Source: Armatimonadota bacterium
Lineage (GTDB): Bacteria > Armatimonadota > Fimbriimonadia > Fimbriimonadales > ATM1
Reading direction: 5' to 3'
Assembly (NCBI GenBank): GCA_003577165.1
Contig: QEUM01000007.1
Coordinates: forward strand, 62,001 to 126,000
DNA: 64,000 nucleotides
In this document: in pieces, positions 43,274 through 52,159 of the stretch
Position numbering within the stretch: the stretch's first letter is position 1
Layout: every line of letters starts with the position of its first letter
Made by a program: the position numbers and the translations under genes
Notes under the pieces: model-generated
The model's database searches: none
Told to the model about the DNA's origin: nothing
What the model saw: only the letters and a program-made list of their open reading frames with translations

Positions 43274-44718
43274 GCGCCGGTTGTTCCACGGCGAACGTGC
43301 TCCCTCACCTGTGTCAACCACCTGATCCTCCTTTCCCGGACCGCGTCCTGCTCGGGGCCGGGCCGAAATTCCCGCCCGACCCGCACGGCTTCCGCCGCAG
43401 CCTGCCCGACGCTCGGCCAGACGCCTGCGCAGACCCCCGCCAACAGGGCTGCCCCGAAAGCCGGGCCCTCGTCGGCTTCGATTCGCACCGTGACGCAACC
43501 GGTGGCGTCCGCCAGGAGCTGCATCCAGTAGTCGCTCGCCGCTCCTCCTCCGGTCACTCGGAGCGCATCCGGTCGGTGGCCGCCGCGAATCTCCGTGAGA
43601 ATATCGAGGCCGTCGCACAGGCCGAACGTCACGCCGTCGAAGACCGCACCGGCGATTTCCGCCCGTCCGTCGGTCAGGCTCAGCCCACGGAATGCGCCTC
43701 GCAGGTTGGGATCGTTGTGCGGGGCTCGCTCTCCTGCGAGGTAAGGCAGGAACACAGATTCCGTCTGATCTCGCTCGGCTGCAAGCGCAGCCATTTCGTC
43801 ATATCCGGCAAAGCCAAAGGTGTCTCGCGCCCAGCGAAGGGCCCCGCCGCAGGAGAGCATCACGGACATCGAGTGCCAGGACCCGTTGGCGTGGCAGAAG
43901 GTGTGAACCCGGCCCTCGGGGTCATAGGCCGAGTCGTTCTGCGCGGAGAACACAACACCGCTCGTGCCGAGGCTGACGGAGACTACGTCGGGCGTGACGG
44001 CGCCCGTGCCGACTGCTCCGGCCGCCTGATCTCCACCTCCGCCTGCGATCGGAACGCCGGCCCAGCCCGGCAGGACCTCCGAGGACACACGACCAGCCGG
44101 TTCGAACCCCTCGACGCAGCCAGGCAGTTGCCCAAGGCCCAGACCGACCGCCTCGGCCAGTTCGGGACAGAAGCGCCGCTGCACGACGTCGAACAGTGAT
44201 GTTCCACTCGCATCGGAGGTGTCTGTGATCCTCTCCCCGCACAAGCGGAATCGGATGTAGTCCTTAGGCAACAGAAGAGTTGCCAAACGGGAGAAGTTGT
44301 TCGGCTCATGCTGCTTGAGCCAGAGGGCCTTCGGCGCCTGAAACCCGGTCAGGGCCGGGTTCCGGGTGATCCGCATCAGCCTCTCTCGGCCGACGCGTTG
44401 CTCGAAATCGGCCGCCTCGGCGGCGGTTCTCTGGTCGTTCCAAAGCAAGGCAGGCCGAATCACCGAACCCGTGTCATCGAGGAAGACCGAGCCGTGCATC
44501 TGCCCCGTGAGACCGACCGCATCGGGCCGTTCTCCCAGGTGTGAGAGGCAGTCCAGGGCAGCGGACCACCAATCCGCGGGGTCTTGCTCCGTCCAGCCCG
44601 GCCTCGGTGTGAGCAGTTCGTACTCGCGGGAAGCCGAAGCCAGGAGGCGTCCGGCCTCGTCTATGGCGACGGCCTTGCAAGAGGTTGTACCGAGGTCAAG
44701 TCCGACGAGACGGGGCAC
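43270..44718 (-). CDS. xylB: Xylulokinase (FGGY family)
   Basis: The 482-residue sugar kinase starts LVGLDLGTTSCKAVAIDEAG (phosphate-binding loop 1). It has TEQDPADWW near 43, GLTGQMHG near 69 with the XylB-typical Met-His, and ALLWNDQRT near 90 with the catalytic-base Asp region nearby. GGGGDQAAGAVGTG lies near 226, LRVTGGGAASDYWMQLLADA near 388. It phosphorylates D-xylulose for entry into the pentose phosphate pathway, in line with the transaldolase downstream. GTG start. Confidence 0.92.
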   Translation of the reverse strand: MPRLVGLDLGTTSCKAVAIDEAGRLLASASREYELLTPRPGWTEQDPADWWSAALDCLSHLGERPDAVGLTGQMHGSVFLDDTGSVIRPALLWNDQRTAAEAADFEQRVGRERLMRITRNPALTGFQAPKALWLKQHEPNNFSRLATLLLPKDYIRFRLCGERITDTSDASGTSLFDVVQRRFCPELAEAVGLGLGQLPGCVEGFEPAGRVSSEVLPGWAGVPIAGGGGDQAAGAVGTGAVTPDVVSVSLGTSGVVFSAQNDSAYDPEGRVHTFCHANGSWHSMSVMLSCGGALRWARDTFGFAGYDEMAALAAERDQTESVFLPYLAGERAPHNDPNLRGAFRGLSLTDGRAEIAGAVFDGVTFGLCDGLDILTEIRGGHRPDALRVTGGGAASDYWMQLLADATGCVTVRIEADEGPAFGAALLAGVCAGVWPSVGQAAAEAVRVGREFRPGPEQDAVRERRIRWLTQVREHVRRGTTGA

Positions 44719-44724
44719 GCCCGT

Positions 44725-44730
44725 ATTCTG
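44725..44730 (-). promoter_or_regulatory. -10-like CAGAAT upstream of xylB
   Basis: CAGAAT ends 6 nt before GTG 44718, with no Shine-Dalgarno sequence. A weaker match than the other leaderless-type boxes. Confidence 0.3.
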
Positions 44731-44798
44731 ACCAGGTTTGAATCTTAATTCTCCTGGGGTTCGCGAAAATGGTTAATCCGGTTTGTGGCAACCTGCGT

Positions 44799-44804
44799 TA
44801 TAAT
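44799..44804 (+). promoter_or_regulatory. -10 box TATAAT of a PEP-CTERM gene
   Basis: A perfect TATAAT lies 72 nt before ATG 44877. No convincing -35 is seen. The leader contains CTGGCCGGGC, also present in the leader of the second PEP-CTERM gene. Confidence 0.55.
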
Positions 44805-44876
44805 TGCTGTAACTGGCCGGGCGAGGGCGTTGCCTTCGGCCCTGGGCCGTATGAACTAATTCGAGAGGAGCAAATC

Positions 44877-45653
44877 ATGAAAAGGACGATCGCCATCGCT
44901 TTCGCAGCGGTAGGGGTTATCGGCCCCGCGGCTGCGGCAATCACCCTGACAGACGGCAACAGCCTCGTCGAAATCGACGAGACGAGTCAGGCGGGAATGG
45001 GCACCTGGATGGTGGACGGAGTCGACCACCTGTTCCAGCAGTGGTACTGGATTCGGATCAACCAGTCGCCCGAAGTGTCGGTGGACGCCATCGGCGCGCC
45101 GAACGTCACGCTATACGGCTCGAACATCGCCGTGATCAGCTACTCGAACGCGCTGGTTCAGGTTGACATGACGTTTGTGCTGACTGGTGGCACACCCGGC
45201 AGTAACACGTCGGACATCGCGGAGTCGATTCGCGTCATCAATCGTACGGACCGAGCCTTCCACCTGTCGCTCTTCGAGTACGACGACTTTGACCTGGACG
45301 GGACGGCCGGCGGCGACAGAGCCGAGGCTTTCGGGGCGCCAGTGACAACCATTACACAGTGGGACAGCAGCCGCGTTTTCGTCGGGGCTGTGCCACCGGT
45401 GACGCACTGGGAGATCGCTTCCTTCCCGAGCATTCTTGACCGTTTGAACGATGCCAATCCGGACAACCTGCTCGACACGGGCTCTCCGTTCGGCCCTGGC
45501 GATGCGACGTTCGCGATGCAGTGGGACACTCAACTCGCCCCAGGGGGCGCCTTCATCATCAGCAAGGACAAGTTGATTGTTCCGGAACCGACGACGATCG
45601 CCGCGATCGGCTTCGGCCTCGCCGCACTCGCCGCGCGCCGCCGCCGAAAGTAA
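44877..45653 (+). CDS. PEP-CTERM exported protein
   Basis: ATG 44877 follows GAGAGGAG and gives 258 residues. A frame upstream to 44769 is open but crosses the promoter. Signal peptide MKRTIAIAFAAVGVIGPAAA is followed by a beta-rich body. The C terminus is the sorting signal: VPEPTT, a hydrophobic helix (IAAIGFGLAALAA) and RRRRK. Exosortase recognises this motif and cuts it to anchor or release the protein; no exosortase gene is in the window. A strong terminator follows. Confidence 0.85.
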   Translation: MKRTIAIAFAAVGVIGPAAAAITLTDGNSLVEIDETSQAGMGTWMVDGVDHLFQQWYWIRINQSPEVSVDAIGAPNVTLYGSNIAVISYSNALVQVDMTFVLTGGTPGSNTSDIAESIRVINRTDRAFHLSLFEYDDFDLDGTAGGDRAEAFGAPVTTITQWDSSRVFVGAVPPVTHWEIASFPSILDRLNDANPDNLLDTGSPFGPGDATFAMQWDTQLAPGGAFIISKDKLIVPEPTTIAAIGFGLAALAARRRRK

Positions 45654-45679
45654 GCTCCGTTCGACCTGGCGACGCTCTG

Positions 45680-45720
45680 GGCGTCGTGGAGGAAACTCCA
45701 CGACGCCTACTTGCTTGTTT
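45680..45720. terminator. Terminator between the PEP-CTERM gene and convergent comM
   Basis: GGCGTCGTGGAG (45680-45691), loop GAAA, CTCCACGACGCC (45696-45707), then TACTTGCTTGTTT. A 12-bp perfect stem that could serve both strands. Confidence 0.85.
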
Positions 45721-45732
45721 GCGGGATCCGGC

Positions 45733-47259
45733 TCAGGTTAGATATCGGTCGAGAGAGCGGTACTGAACGGCCTCTGCAAGGTGATTGACTTCAATCTCGT
45801 CGCCGCCTTCCAAATCTGCGATCGTCCGCGCAACTTTGATGACGCGGTCAAACACTCGCGCCGATAGGCCGAGTCTTCCGGACGCCTGGCGAAGGAACTC
45901 TTTGCACGGCTCGGAAAGAGGGCAAAGTTCTTTCAAGTCCTTGCTGCTCATGCGCGCGTTCGTGCGGTTCTTGGAGCCTGCGAAGCGCGCCGCTTGCCTT
46001 TCCCGCGCGGCCTGAACGCGTGCGCGAATCTGCTCCGAACCCTCGCCGGACTTCGCGACGAGCAGTTCGTCTTCGGTGAGTCTCGGAACGTCCACGTGCA
46101 GGTCTATGCGGTCGAGAAGCGGCCCGCTAATCCGACCCGTGTACCTGCGGATGGCGTCAATGGTGCAGGAACAGTTCTTGATACGGTCGCCGTGGTATCC
46201 GCACGGGCAAGGGTTCATTGCTCCGATCAGCATCAGTTCCGCGGGGAACTCCAAAGAGGCTTGAACGCGTGCGACGCTCACGATGCCGTCTTCGAGCGGC
46301 TGTCGCAGACCTTCGAGGACGTTGCGATCGAACTCCGGCATCTCATCGAGGAAAAGCACGCCGTTGTGAGCAAGGCTCACTTGGCCGGGCCGCGGCACGC
46401 GCCCCCCACCCACGATGGCCGCGTGACTCGCGCCGTGGTGCGGCGCGCGAAACGGACGTTCCCAAATCAGTCCGCGCTTGCCGTCCATCATCCCGGCGCT
46501 GCTGTAGATGCGCGTCACTTCCACCGCCTCCGGCTGCGTAAGGGGGGGGAGGATGGTGGGCACTCTTCGGGCGAGCATCGTTTTGCCGCTGCCGGGCGAA
46601 CCGACGAGGAGGACGTTGTGACCGCCGGCCGCTGCGATTTCGAGGGCGCGCTTCGCCTGCGCCTGTCCCTTCACGTCCGCAAAGTCGACGTCGTACTCGG
46701 GTCGAGAGTCCAGTGCGAACTCCGGCCTTTCCACAGGGTCAAATGAGTGAGGGCTGTTGAGGAGGTCGCAAACATGGCGGAGCGTCGTGATGCCGTAAAC
46801 CGTGACGCCTTCCGCGACCGTGGCTTCCGGAGCGCTGTCTTCCGGCAGGATGAGCCGTGGCACGGAGTTGTTCTGGCAGTAGAGAGCGATATTGACTGCG
46901 CCGGGAATCGGCCGCACGATTCCGTCGAGACCCAGTTCGCCAGCCACCATCGTTCCCTCGAAAGAGGCGAGATCCAATTGTCCATCTGCGGCAAGGACGG
47001 CAAGGGCGATGGGCAGGTCGAGCGCGGGGCCCTCCTTGCGCAGGTCTGCCGGCGCAAGGTTGACCGTGATGCGGCGTTGAGGAAATGAGAACCCGGAACT
47101 GCGGATCGCGTTGTGCACGCGCTCCCGGCTTTCCTGCACGGCGGCGTCCGGGAGTCCTACGATTGTGAAGTGCGGCATCCCCCCGCTCAGGCCGGCTTCG
47201 ACGGTGACTCCGATTGCGTCGATGCCGTTCAGGGTGGCCGTCAGCACCTTGGCGATCAT
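45733..47259 (-). CDS. comM: ComM/YifB-family AAA+ helicase (Mg-chelatase-like)
   Basis: The 508-residue protein has an N-terminal ChlI-like domain (VGLPDAAVQESRERVHNAIR near 35). The AAA+ core has LVGSPGSGKTMLARR (Walker A) near 217, RAPHHGASHAAIVGGG near 272, GVLFLDEMPEF (Walker B) near 301, and MNPCPCGYHGD with the conserved Cys pair near 350. ComM is a hexameric helicase that drives branch migration in natural transformation. The helicase gene upstream was probably adjacent once: a copy of its 3' end lies 31 nt before this ATG. Confidence 0.92.
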   Translation of the reverse strand: MIAKVLTATLNGIDAIGVTVEAGLSGGMPHFTIVGLPDAAVQESRERVHNAIRSSGFSFPQRRITVNLAPADLRKEGPALDLPIALAVLAADGQLDLASFEGTMVAGELGLDGIVRPIPGAVNIALYCQNNSVPRLILPEDSAPEATVAEGVTVYGITTLRHVCDLLNSPHSFDPVERPEFALDSRPEYDVDFADVKGQAQAKRALEIAAAGGHNVLLVGSPGSGKTMLARRVPTILPPLTQPEAVEVTRIYSSAGMMDGKRGLIWERPFRAPHHGASHAAIVGGGRVPRPGQVSLAHNGVLFLDEMPEFDRNVLEGLRQPLEDGIVSVARVQASLEFPAELMLIGAMNPCPCGYHGDRIKNCSCTIDAIRRYTGRISGPLLDRIDLHVDVPRLTEDELLVAKSGEGSEQIRARVQAARERQAARFAGSKNRTNARMSSKDLKELCPLSEPCKEFLRQASGRLGLSARVFDRVIKVARTIADLEGGDEIEVNHLAEAVQYRSLDRYLT

Positions 47260-47290
47260 CGGCGTTCCGGGATTCGCCGCCCACGGTTTG

Positions 47291-47358
47291 GACTCCTTCC
47301 TATTTCAGGAGAGCGCGGGCGGCCTTTGCCGCGTGGGCCTTGTCGAGAGCCTCGTTCG
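47291..47358 (-). pseudogene. Detached copy of the MrfA/YprA-type helicase 3' end
   Basis: This 68-nt stretch matches 49048-49115 at 66 of 68 bases and encodes NEALDKAHAAKAARALLK plus stop, the last residues of the helicase at 49057-51318 with its first bases of 3' flank. It lies right before comM. The intact helicase end is 1.7 kb away, with other DNA between. Confidence 0.85.
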
Positions 47359-47933
47359 GCGACTCAGACCGGAGATGCTGCGCTCCTCCTGCCACACCCT
47401 TTCTGGGGTTGGAAGTACGAGGACAGAGGCCGCTTCGACCGCATGCCGCTGCCCGCAATCTCCGGGAGTGCGGGGAGAGCGGTAGGGGGCAGGTTTGGTT
47501 TGGTGTTTGCACGCGCTTGCAACGCTCAGAGGACTGCACTCGGGCATCCATCACCGCCGCGCCGTGATCACACAAGTCGAGCCACGTGCGCACGGGGCCA
47601 CAGGCAGAACGTCCGTGCGATCGGACGAAGCCAGACTGGCCCTTCGTGGTCGCGGCCGGAGCGCGGGCCATCCTGATAGTCGAGGATTAACCAGTGGAGG
47701 AGTTCCGTGAGGCACTGTCGGGCCGGTGTTATACTGACCTAAAAGTCGCGATCTTCGACGAGCCACGAGGTGCGGGTGTGAAGAGAACCTACCATACTGT
47801 CAACGGCCGGGTCGTCGCGGAGACAACAAGCGGCGTTCAAACCGGTCGGGCATATTCCATGACGTTCTATACCGGATTGGTGATTGTATCAAGCGCATCA
47901 TCAGGCCGAAGTGAAGATCATCGGATCAAAGAA
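47359..47933. other. Inserted DNA without a clear gene (left part of an islet)
   Basis: No frame here has family resemblance. A minus-strand frame (47300-47671) runs into the detached helicase tail, but its body is Arg/Pro/Ser-rich and has no ribosome binding site. GTTATACTGACC near 47725 contains a TATACT box that could serve the following gene with a long leader. Confidence 0.5.
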
Positions 47934-48743
47934 ATGAAGCAGCATCGACCCAATCTACGATCAACCCTGAGTTGTCTGTGCTTACTTTGCCTGTCGTTGG
48001 GTGGCGTTCTGTCAGCATCGGCCCAACGAACAGGAAGCGAATCAGAGATTGAAAGTTTATTCAAGGCCTACCGTAGCGCGAATACAGATCAACGAGCGGA
48101 GATCGAAACTAACTTGCGCCTAAATGCGCCTGGGCGTGAATTCTTAGAGCGTAAGCTAGGAAGCGGAATCCTGTCTGATCGGATTCTGGCAACCAGTCTG
48201 TTAGCGACATTTGGCAACGAATCTAGCCTACCAGCGCTGCGTGCCCAGTTGACTCACGCAGACTCGAACCTAAGGTGCCTTTCCCTGACCACGATAGGGA
48301 TTCTAGATCGTGAGTCAGGGCTATTGGAGGCAAGGAGGCTTACCAATGATCCCGCGGCCGGAGTCCGGGCTGAAGCGATCAGAATTATCGGCCTCTGCGA
48401 ACGTCGAGAAGACTGGCCATTGCTTGTTGAAGCGTTTTCAGATCAGAACGCGACCGTTCGAGCTGCTGCGGTTAGCAATGCTCGCGCTCCCGTCGACGAT
48501 CCAGCCCCAAAGGCAGTGCTCTGGCAGAAGTTTCACTCTGCGATGAGGGACCGAGCGGTCAGCGTCCGGTCTGCGCTCTGTCTCCGGCTCTCCAATGAGC
48601 CGGATGAAGCTGCGCTCATGATGCTCCAGCTGTTGGCGGCGCGGGATAGGAGCCAGCAGATTCGGGATCAGGCTGTGTGGAGTCTGGACACATGGTATCG
48701 GAGATTCCTGGACAGGGGAGACCGGACGGCAGTCAAGGCTTGA
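47934..48743 (+). CDS. Secreted HEAT-repeat-like protein
   Basis: ATG 47934 gives 269 residues with a signal peptide (LSCLCLLCLSLGGVLSASAQ); the upstream extension to 47694 is unlikely to be translated. The body is helical with HEAT/PBS-like units (GNESSLPALRAQLTHADSNL, DPAAGVRAEAIRIIGLCERRE, DQNATVRAAAVSNA). Such solenoids bind proteins. Base composition is somewhat less GC-rich than in neighbouring genes. It is the only convincing gene of the islet between the two copies of the helicase 3' end. Confidence 0.65.
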   Translation: MKQHRPNLRSTLSCLCLLCLSLGGVLSASAQRTGSESEIESLFKAYRSANTDQRAEIETNLRLNAPGREFLERKLGSGILSDRILATSLLATFGNESSLPALRAQLTHADSNLRCLSLTTIGILDRESGLLEARRLTNDPAAGVRAEAIRIIGLCERREDWPLLVEAFSDQNATVRAAAVSNARAPVDDPAPKAVLWQKFHSAMRDRAVSVRSALCLRLSNEPDEAALMMLQLLAARDRSQQIRDQAVWSLDTWYRRFLDRGDRTAVKA

Positions 48744-49047
48744 ACCCGGTTGTTGCTTAGGTATCGGATCCCGTGGAAGCACCCGTCGTGATGTCTTCCC
48801 ACGCGTGGGGGGTCCGGCCCACCCATTTCACCGTGGCGTTGGGCATGAGGTGAATGTCGGCGGTTCAATGCGCGGTTTGACTCAAAGCGAGGTCGCCCTC
48901 ACATGCGTAAGGCATAGTCGGTGGCAGTCAATTGCAGCAGCGCGTCATGCGTTGCCACAGGCACCACAACCGAGGAGCCGTGAACAGACTCCACAAAAAA
49001 GTGTACCGGGAGCTTCCCAGCCTGCCGGTTGGCTTTGGAGATCCTTC
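48744..49047. other. Right part of the islet, no clear gene
   Basis: Only short frames occur. On the minus strand one of them (48899-49171) ends in a protein-like stretch, VVVPVATHDALLQLTATDYA, but begins inside the helicase gene in another frame. It may be a gene remnant. Confidence 0.4.
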
Positions 49048-49115
49048 GACTCCTTCCTATCTCAGAAGAGCGCGGGCGGCCTTTGCCGCGTGGGCCTTGT
49101 CGAGAGCCTCGTTCG
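49048..49115. repeat. Direct repeat: intact helicase 3' end
   Basis: This segment is repeated in the same orientation at 47291-47358 (66 of 68 bases). The copies bound a 1.7-kb islet. Confidence 0.85.
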
Positions 49116-51318
49116 AGTAGGGACAGCGAGGGCTGAGGATGCATCCGGGGCATCCCGAGGTGCAGCCGCACGACTCAAGGAGATCGAGGGCGGCGGCGAC
49201 CCAAGCCCTTGCATCCTCGAAGAGAGCCTGTGCGATGCCCGCGCCTCCCAGCACACTGTCGTGCACGAAGATGACAGGCCCGGTGTGGTCGAGCCAAGAG
49301 GAATAGAACGCGCTGCCCACGTCCCGCGGATCGCACTGCGCGATGATCGGAGCAAGCGACACGAGAACGTGCTCCAGCGCGTGAACTCCCGCCTGCGCGT
49401 CTGGATCGTCCGCCGCGAAACTGGAAGGCAGGCCGACTCGAACGGCGATGGTCGAGATCGTGTGAGGCGGCATGTCGAGTTGGGCGACCTCGAGCACTTC
49501 GCCCGTGAGAAGTTCACGTTTCCGGTATGCCGTCACGATCGTCGTGACATCCACGCCCTCGAAGCGAACATTCCCTTCGCCGAGGGGCGCGGAAGCCAAC
49601 TCGACTTTCGGCAGCACCGAGGTCTCGGCCAGAGCCTGAGTGTAGTAACCGACGTCTGCCCTCTCTAACTCTACGTTAAGCGAGATCGTGTCGAGTTTCG
49701 TGACCCTGTACGACTCGCCGCGATGGAGATAGATCGCACCCGGATGGGCGGCTTGGTAGGTCCGCCACTCCTCCATGTCGCCGATCTTCTCTCCCTCGAG
49801 CAGGAGGTCGTAAGAGTTCTTCTGAACGCCTCGAATGTCCACAGATGCCGCAGGAGACTCGTGGCCCGGCACGAACCACAGGCCGCCGGAACGCTTCAGC
49901 AGCCCCTCTTCCTCGAGCGATTCGACGCACTGCAGAGCGCCGGGTGGAAACTCGTCCAATTCGGACGCAGCGATCGGCCGCTCATGCGCCGCGCACCTGA
50001 GCTGTGATGCGAGGACGAACGGGTTCTCCGGACGCACTCGCACGGCTTCGACTTCGCTGCCCAGAAGTCGCTCCGGGTGTCGCATCAGATACTGATCGAG
50101 CGCGTCTTCGTTCGCGACAAAAACTGCAAAGCCGCGCTTCGCGCCGCGTCCCGCCCTTCCCGCCTGCTGTCGGATGCTTGCGACGGAGCCGGGGAACCCC
50201 GCGATGACGACCGCGTCGAGGTGGCCGATGTCCACGCCGAGTTCGAGCGCGGTCGTGGTGCAGATGGCGAGCAGTTCGCCGGAGTGCAATTTCCTCTCGA
50301 TGATTCGACGGTCTTCGGGCGTGTAGCCCGAGCGATAACTGTCGATTCGCTTTGCCGCCTCCGGGGTGGAGTCTTCGAGGAGCGATCTCAAGTGTCCCAG
50401 CACGAGTTCCGCCGCCAGCCGAGACCGCGCGAAGATCATCGTTCGCTTTCCAGAAGCGATGAGGTGTGACGCAACGGCTGCAGCCTCGCGAAGCGTGCTG
50501 CGGCGAGATCCGTCCTTCAACTCGGGAGGGTTCCACATCACGAAGTCGCGCCCCCCCGATGGCGCGCCGTCTTTTTGGATTAGTTCCGCGCTTCGCCCAG
50601 TTAGAGCGTGGAAGTGCTCCACCGGGTTTCGGATCGTCGCAGACGTCGCGATGACGGCGGGGCGCGAGCCGTACCACTCGCTCAATCGGAGCAGCCGGCG
50701 AAGGACGAGCGCGACGTGCGAACCGAAGACTCCGGAGTAGTTGTGAAGTTCGTCCACGACGATGAAGCGCAGATTCTTGAAAAACGCTTTCCAAGCCGAG
50801 TGATTCGGGAGGATGGCGAGATGGAGCATGTCCGGATTCGTGAGGATGATCTGCGCGGATTGCCGAATGCCCTTGCGCTTCTCCTGCGGAGTGTCGCCGT
50901 CGTATGCGGAGGCGCGGATGCCGACGGGCAGCATCGCCTGCGTCTTTTCGAGTTGGTCGTGCGCAAGGGCTTTCGTCGGAAACAGGTGCAGCGACTTACC
51001 CGCCGGAAGCGAGGTGAGGGTGTGTAGAACCGGAAGCAGATAGCAAAGGGACTTGCCGCTGCCAGTGCCTGTTACAACGACAACGTCGTGACCGGATACT
51101 GCGAGATCGAACGCGATCGCCTGATGGGAGTAGAGCGAAGTGATGCCCAGGCCACTCAGGTGCTCCCGCAAACTCGGGTCCAACGGACGCTCGACGTCGG
51201 CGAACTCGGCGTCCCGCGGTTCCTGGAAGCCGACGGCTTCAATCTGTCCTTCGTACGATTCGGAAGCGGTGAGGATTTCCGTGAGCGACCCGGGGGGGGA
51301 CTTACTCGAACGGATCAT
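49057..51318 (-). CDS. MrfA/YprA-type SF2 DNA helicase with DUF1998-like Cys cluster
   Basis: The 753-residue protein has VVTGTGSGKSLCYLLPV (Walker A) near 80, IVVDELHNYSG (DExH as DELH) near 190, a second RecA domain with TTALELGVDIGHLDAVVIAG near 360 and QQAGRAGRG near 387. Four Cys cluster near the end (CGCTSGCPGCILSPRC), as in Hrq1 and MrfA. MrfA unwinds DNA 3'-5' in RecA-independent repair of mitomycin lesions. The ATG lies inside the end of tatC, so the genes are coupled. Its last ~57 coding bases are duplicated 1.7 kb downstream. Confidence 0.88.
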   Translation of the reverse strand: MIRSSKSPPGSLTEILTASESYEGQIEAVGFQEPRDAEFADVERPLDPSLREHLSGLGITSLYSHQAIAFDLAVSGHDVVVVTGTGSGKSLCYLLPVLHTLTSLPAGKSLHLFPTKALAHDQLEKTQAMLPVGIRASAYDGDTPQEKRKGIRQSAQIILTNPDMLHLAILPNHSAWKAFFKNLRFIVVDELHNYSGVFGSHVALVLRRLLRLSEWYGSRPAVIATSATIRNPVEHFHALTGRSAELIQKDGAPSGGRDFVMWNPPELKDGSRRSTLREAAAVASHLIASGKRTMIFARSRLAAELVLGHLRSLLEDSTPEAAKRIDSYRSGYTPEDRRIIERKLHSGELLAICTTTALELGVDIGHLDAVVIAGFPGSVASIRQQAGRAGRGAKRGFAVFVANEDALDQYLMRHPERLLGSEVEAVRVRPENPFVLASQLRCAAHERPIAASELDEFPPGALQCVESLEEEGLLKRSGGLWFVPGHESPAASVDIRGVQKNSYDLLLEGEKIGDMEEWRTYQAAHPGAIYLHRGESYRVTKLDTISLNVELERADVGYYTQALAETSVLPKVELASAPLGEGNVRFEGVDVTTIVTAYRKRELLTGEVLEVAQLDMPPHTISTIAVRVGLPSSFAADDPDAQAGVHALEHVLVSLAPIIAQCDPRDVGSAFYSSWLDHTGPVIFVHDSVLGGAGIAQALFEDARAWVAAALDLLESCGCTSGCPGCILSPRCPYSNEALDKAHAAKAARALLR

Positions 51319-52129
51319 AGCCCAGTCGTCGTGCGCGGCGCTTCTCCGTGACGCGGACGGCGTAGATGCTCGCGAGATAGAGAAGACAGAGCGGCGTGGA
51401 CATCATGATGAGGCTGAACGCGTCGCCCGATGGCGTGATGATCGCAGCCGTGACTGCGATGACGACCATTGCGAACCGCCAGTTCTTCCAGAGGCCATCT
51501 GCTGTCAGGATGCCGATCGCGCCCAAGAACCAGACGGCAAGCGGCAACTGGAATCCCGCGCCGAAGGCCAGCATCATCTTGAGGATGAACACGATGTACG
51601 TGCCTGGGTCCTGAAGCAACTCCGTTCCCTCGAAGTCCGGCAGGAAACTGAAGAACCAACTGAAGGCGGGCTTCATGATCAGCCACGCGAAGCCAACTCC
51701 CATGAAGAACAGAGCGACGCTGATTGGCGCGACGATTCGCATCGCCTTCAGTTCGCTGCGCTTCAAGGCAGGCTTCACGAAGCCCCAGAGTTGGAGGACG
51801 ATGAACGGGAACGTGAGAAGAAGTCCGATGACGAAGGACAGTTTCAGTTTGAGGAAGAAGGGCTCCGCGAAGTTCGTGAATACCTGCTTGGGAAGTTCCA
51901 TGCCTTTCGGCATGAGATCCGGGTCGCGCAGGAATTGAGTCAGGAACTTGTAGACATAAGGCTCGAGGAGCCAGCCCCCCACCCAGCCGACCATAAGAAA
52001 GAAAAGCGAACGCATAATTCGCGTTCGCAGTTCTTCCAAATGCTCGACGAGTGTAGCTTTGTGTCCTTCGTTCTCCTCGGACTCTAAGCGTTCGTCCTCG
52101 TCATCGTATGAATACGGCGCACTCGCCAT
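51302..52129 (-). CDS. tatC: Twin-arginine translocase subunit TatC
   Basis: The 275-residue protein has an acidic N terminus, then LVEHLEELRTRIMRSLFFL, the classic TatC opening that binds twin-arginine signals. Six hydrophobic segments follow. FITxP-like AAIITPSGDAFSLIMMSTPL near 235 is also typical. It exports folded proteins together with TatA/B, which are not in the window. A Tat substrate, the aminotransferase at 19069, is present. Confidence 0.94.
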   Translation of the reverse strand: MASAPYSYDDEDERLESEENEGHKATLVEHLEELRTRIMRSLFFLMVGWVGGWLLEPYVYKFLTQFLRDPDLMPKGMELPKQVFTNFAEPFFLKLKLSFVIGLLLTFPFIVLQLWGFVKPALKRSELKAMRIVAPISVALFFMGVGFAWLIMKPAFSWFFSFLPDFEGTELLQDPGTYIVFILKMMLAFGAGFQLPLAVWFLGAIGILTADGLWKNWRFAMVVIAVTAAIITPSGDAFSLIMMSTPLCLLYLASIYAVRVTEKRRARRLGYDPFE

Positions 52130-52159
52130 GCGTCATGAGAAGGTATCGGCTAAGCCGCG

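Noticed and set aside
42749-43618. Longer version of the lipoprotein starting inside xylB
   Set aside because: The clear lipoprotein signal begins at ATG 43273, which overlaps the xylB stop as ATGA; the extra part is an alternate frame of xylB.
47300-47671. Minus-strand frame ending in the helicase C-terminal residues
   Set aside because: Only the last 18 or so residues are protein-like, and these come from the duplicated helicase tail; the rest looks non-coding.
8899-49171. Minus-strand frame 48899-49171 with a protein-like end
   Set aside because: Its start lies inside the helicase gene in another frame and only ~35 residues look protein-like; kept as possible gene debris in the islet description rather than as a gene.
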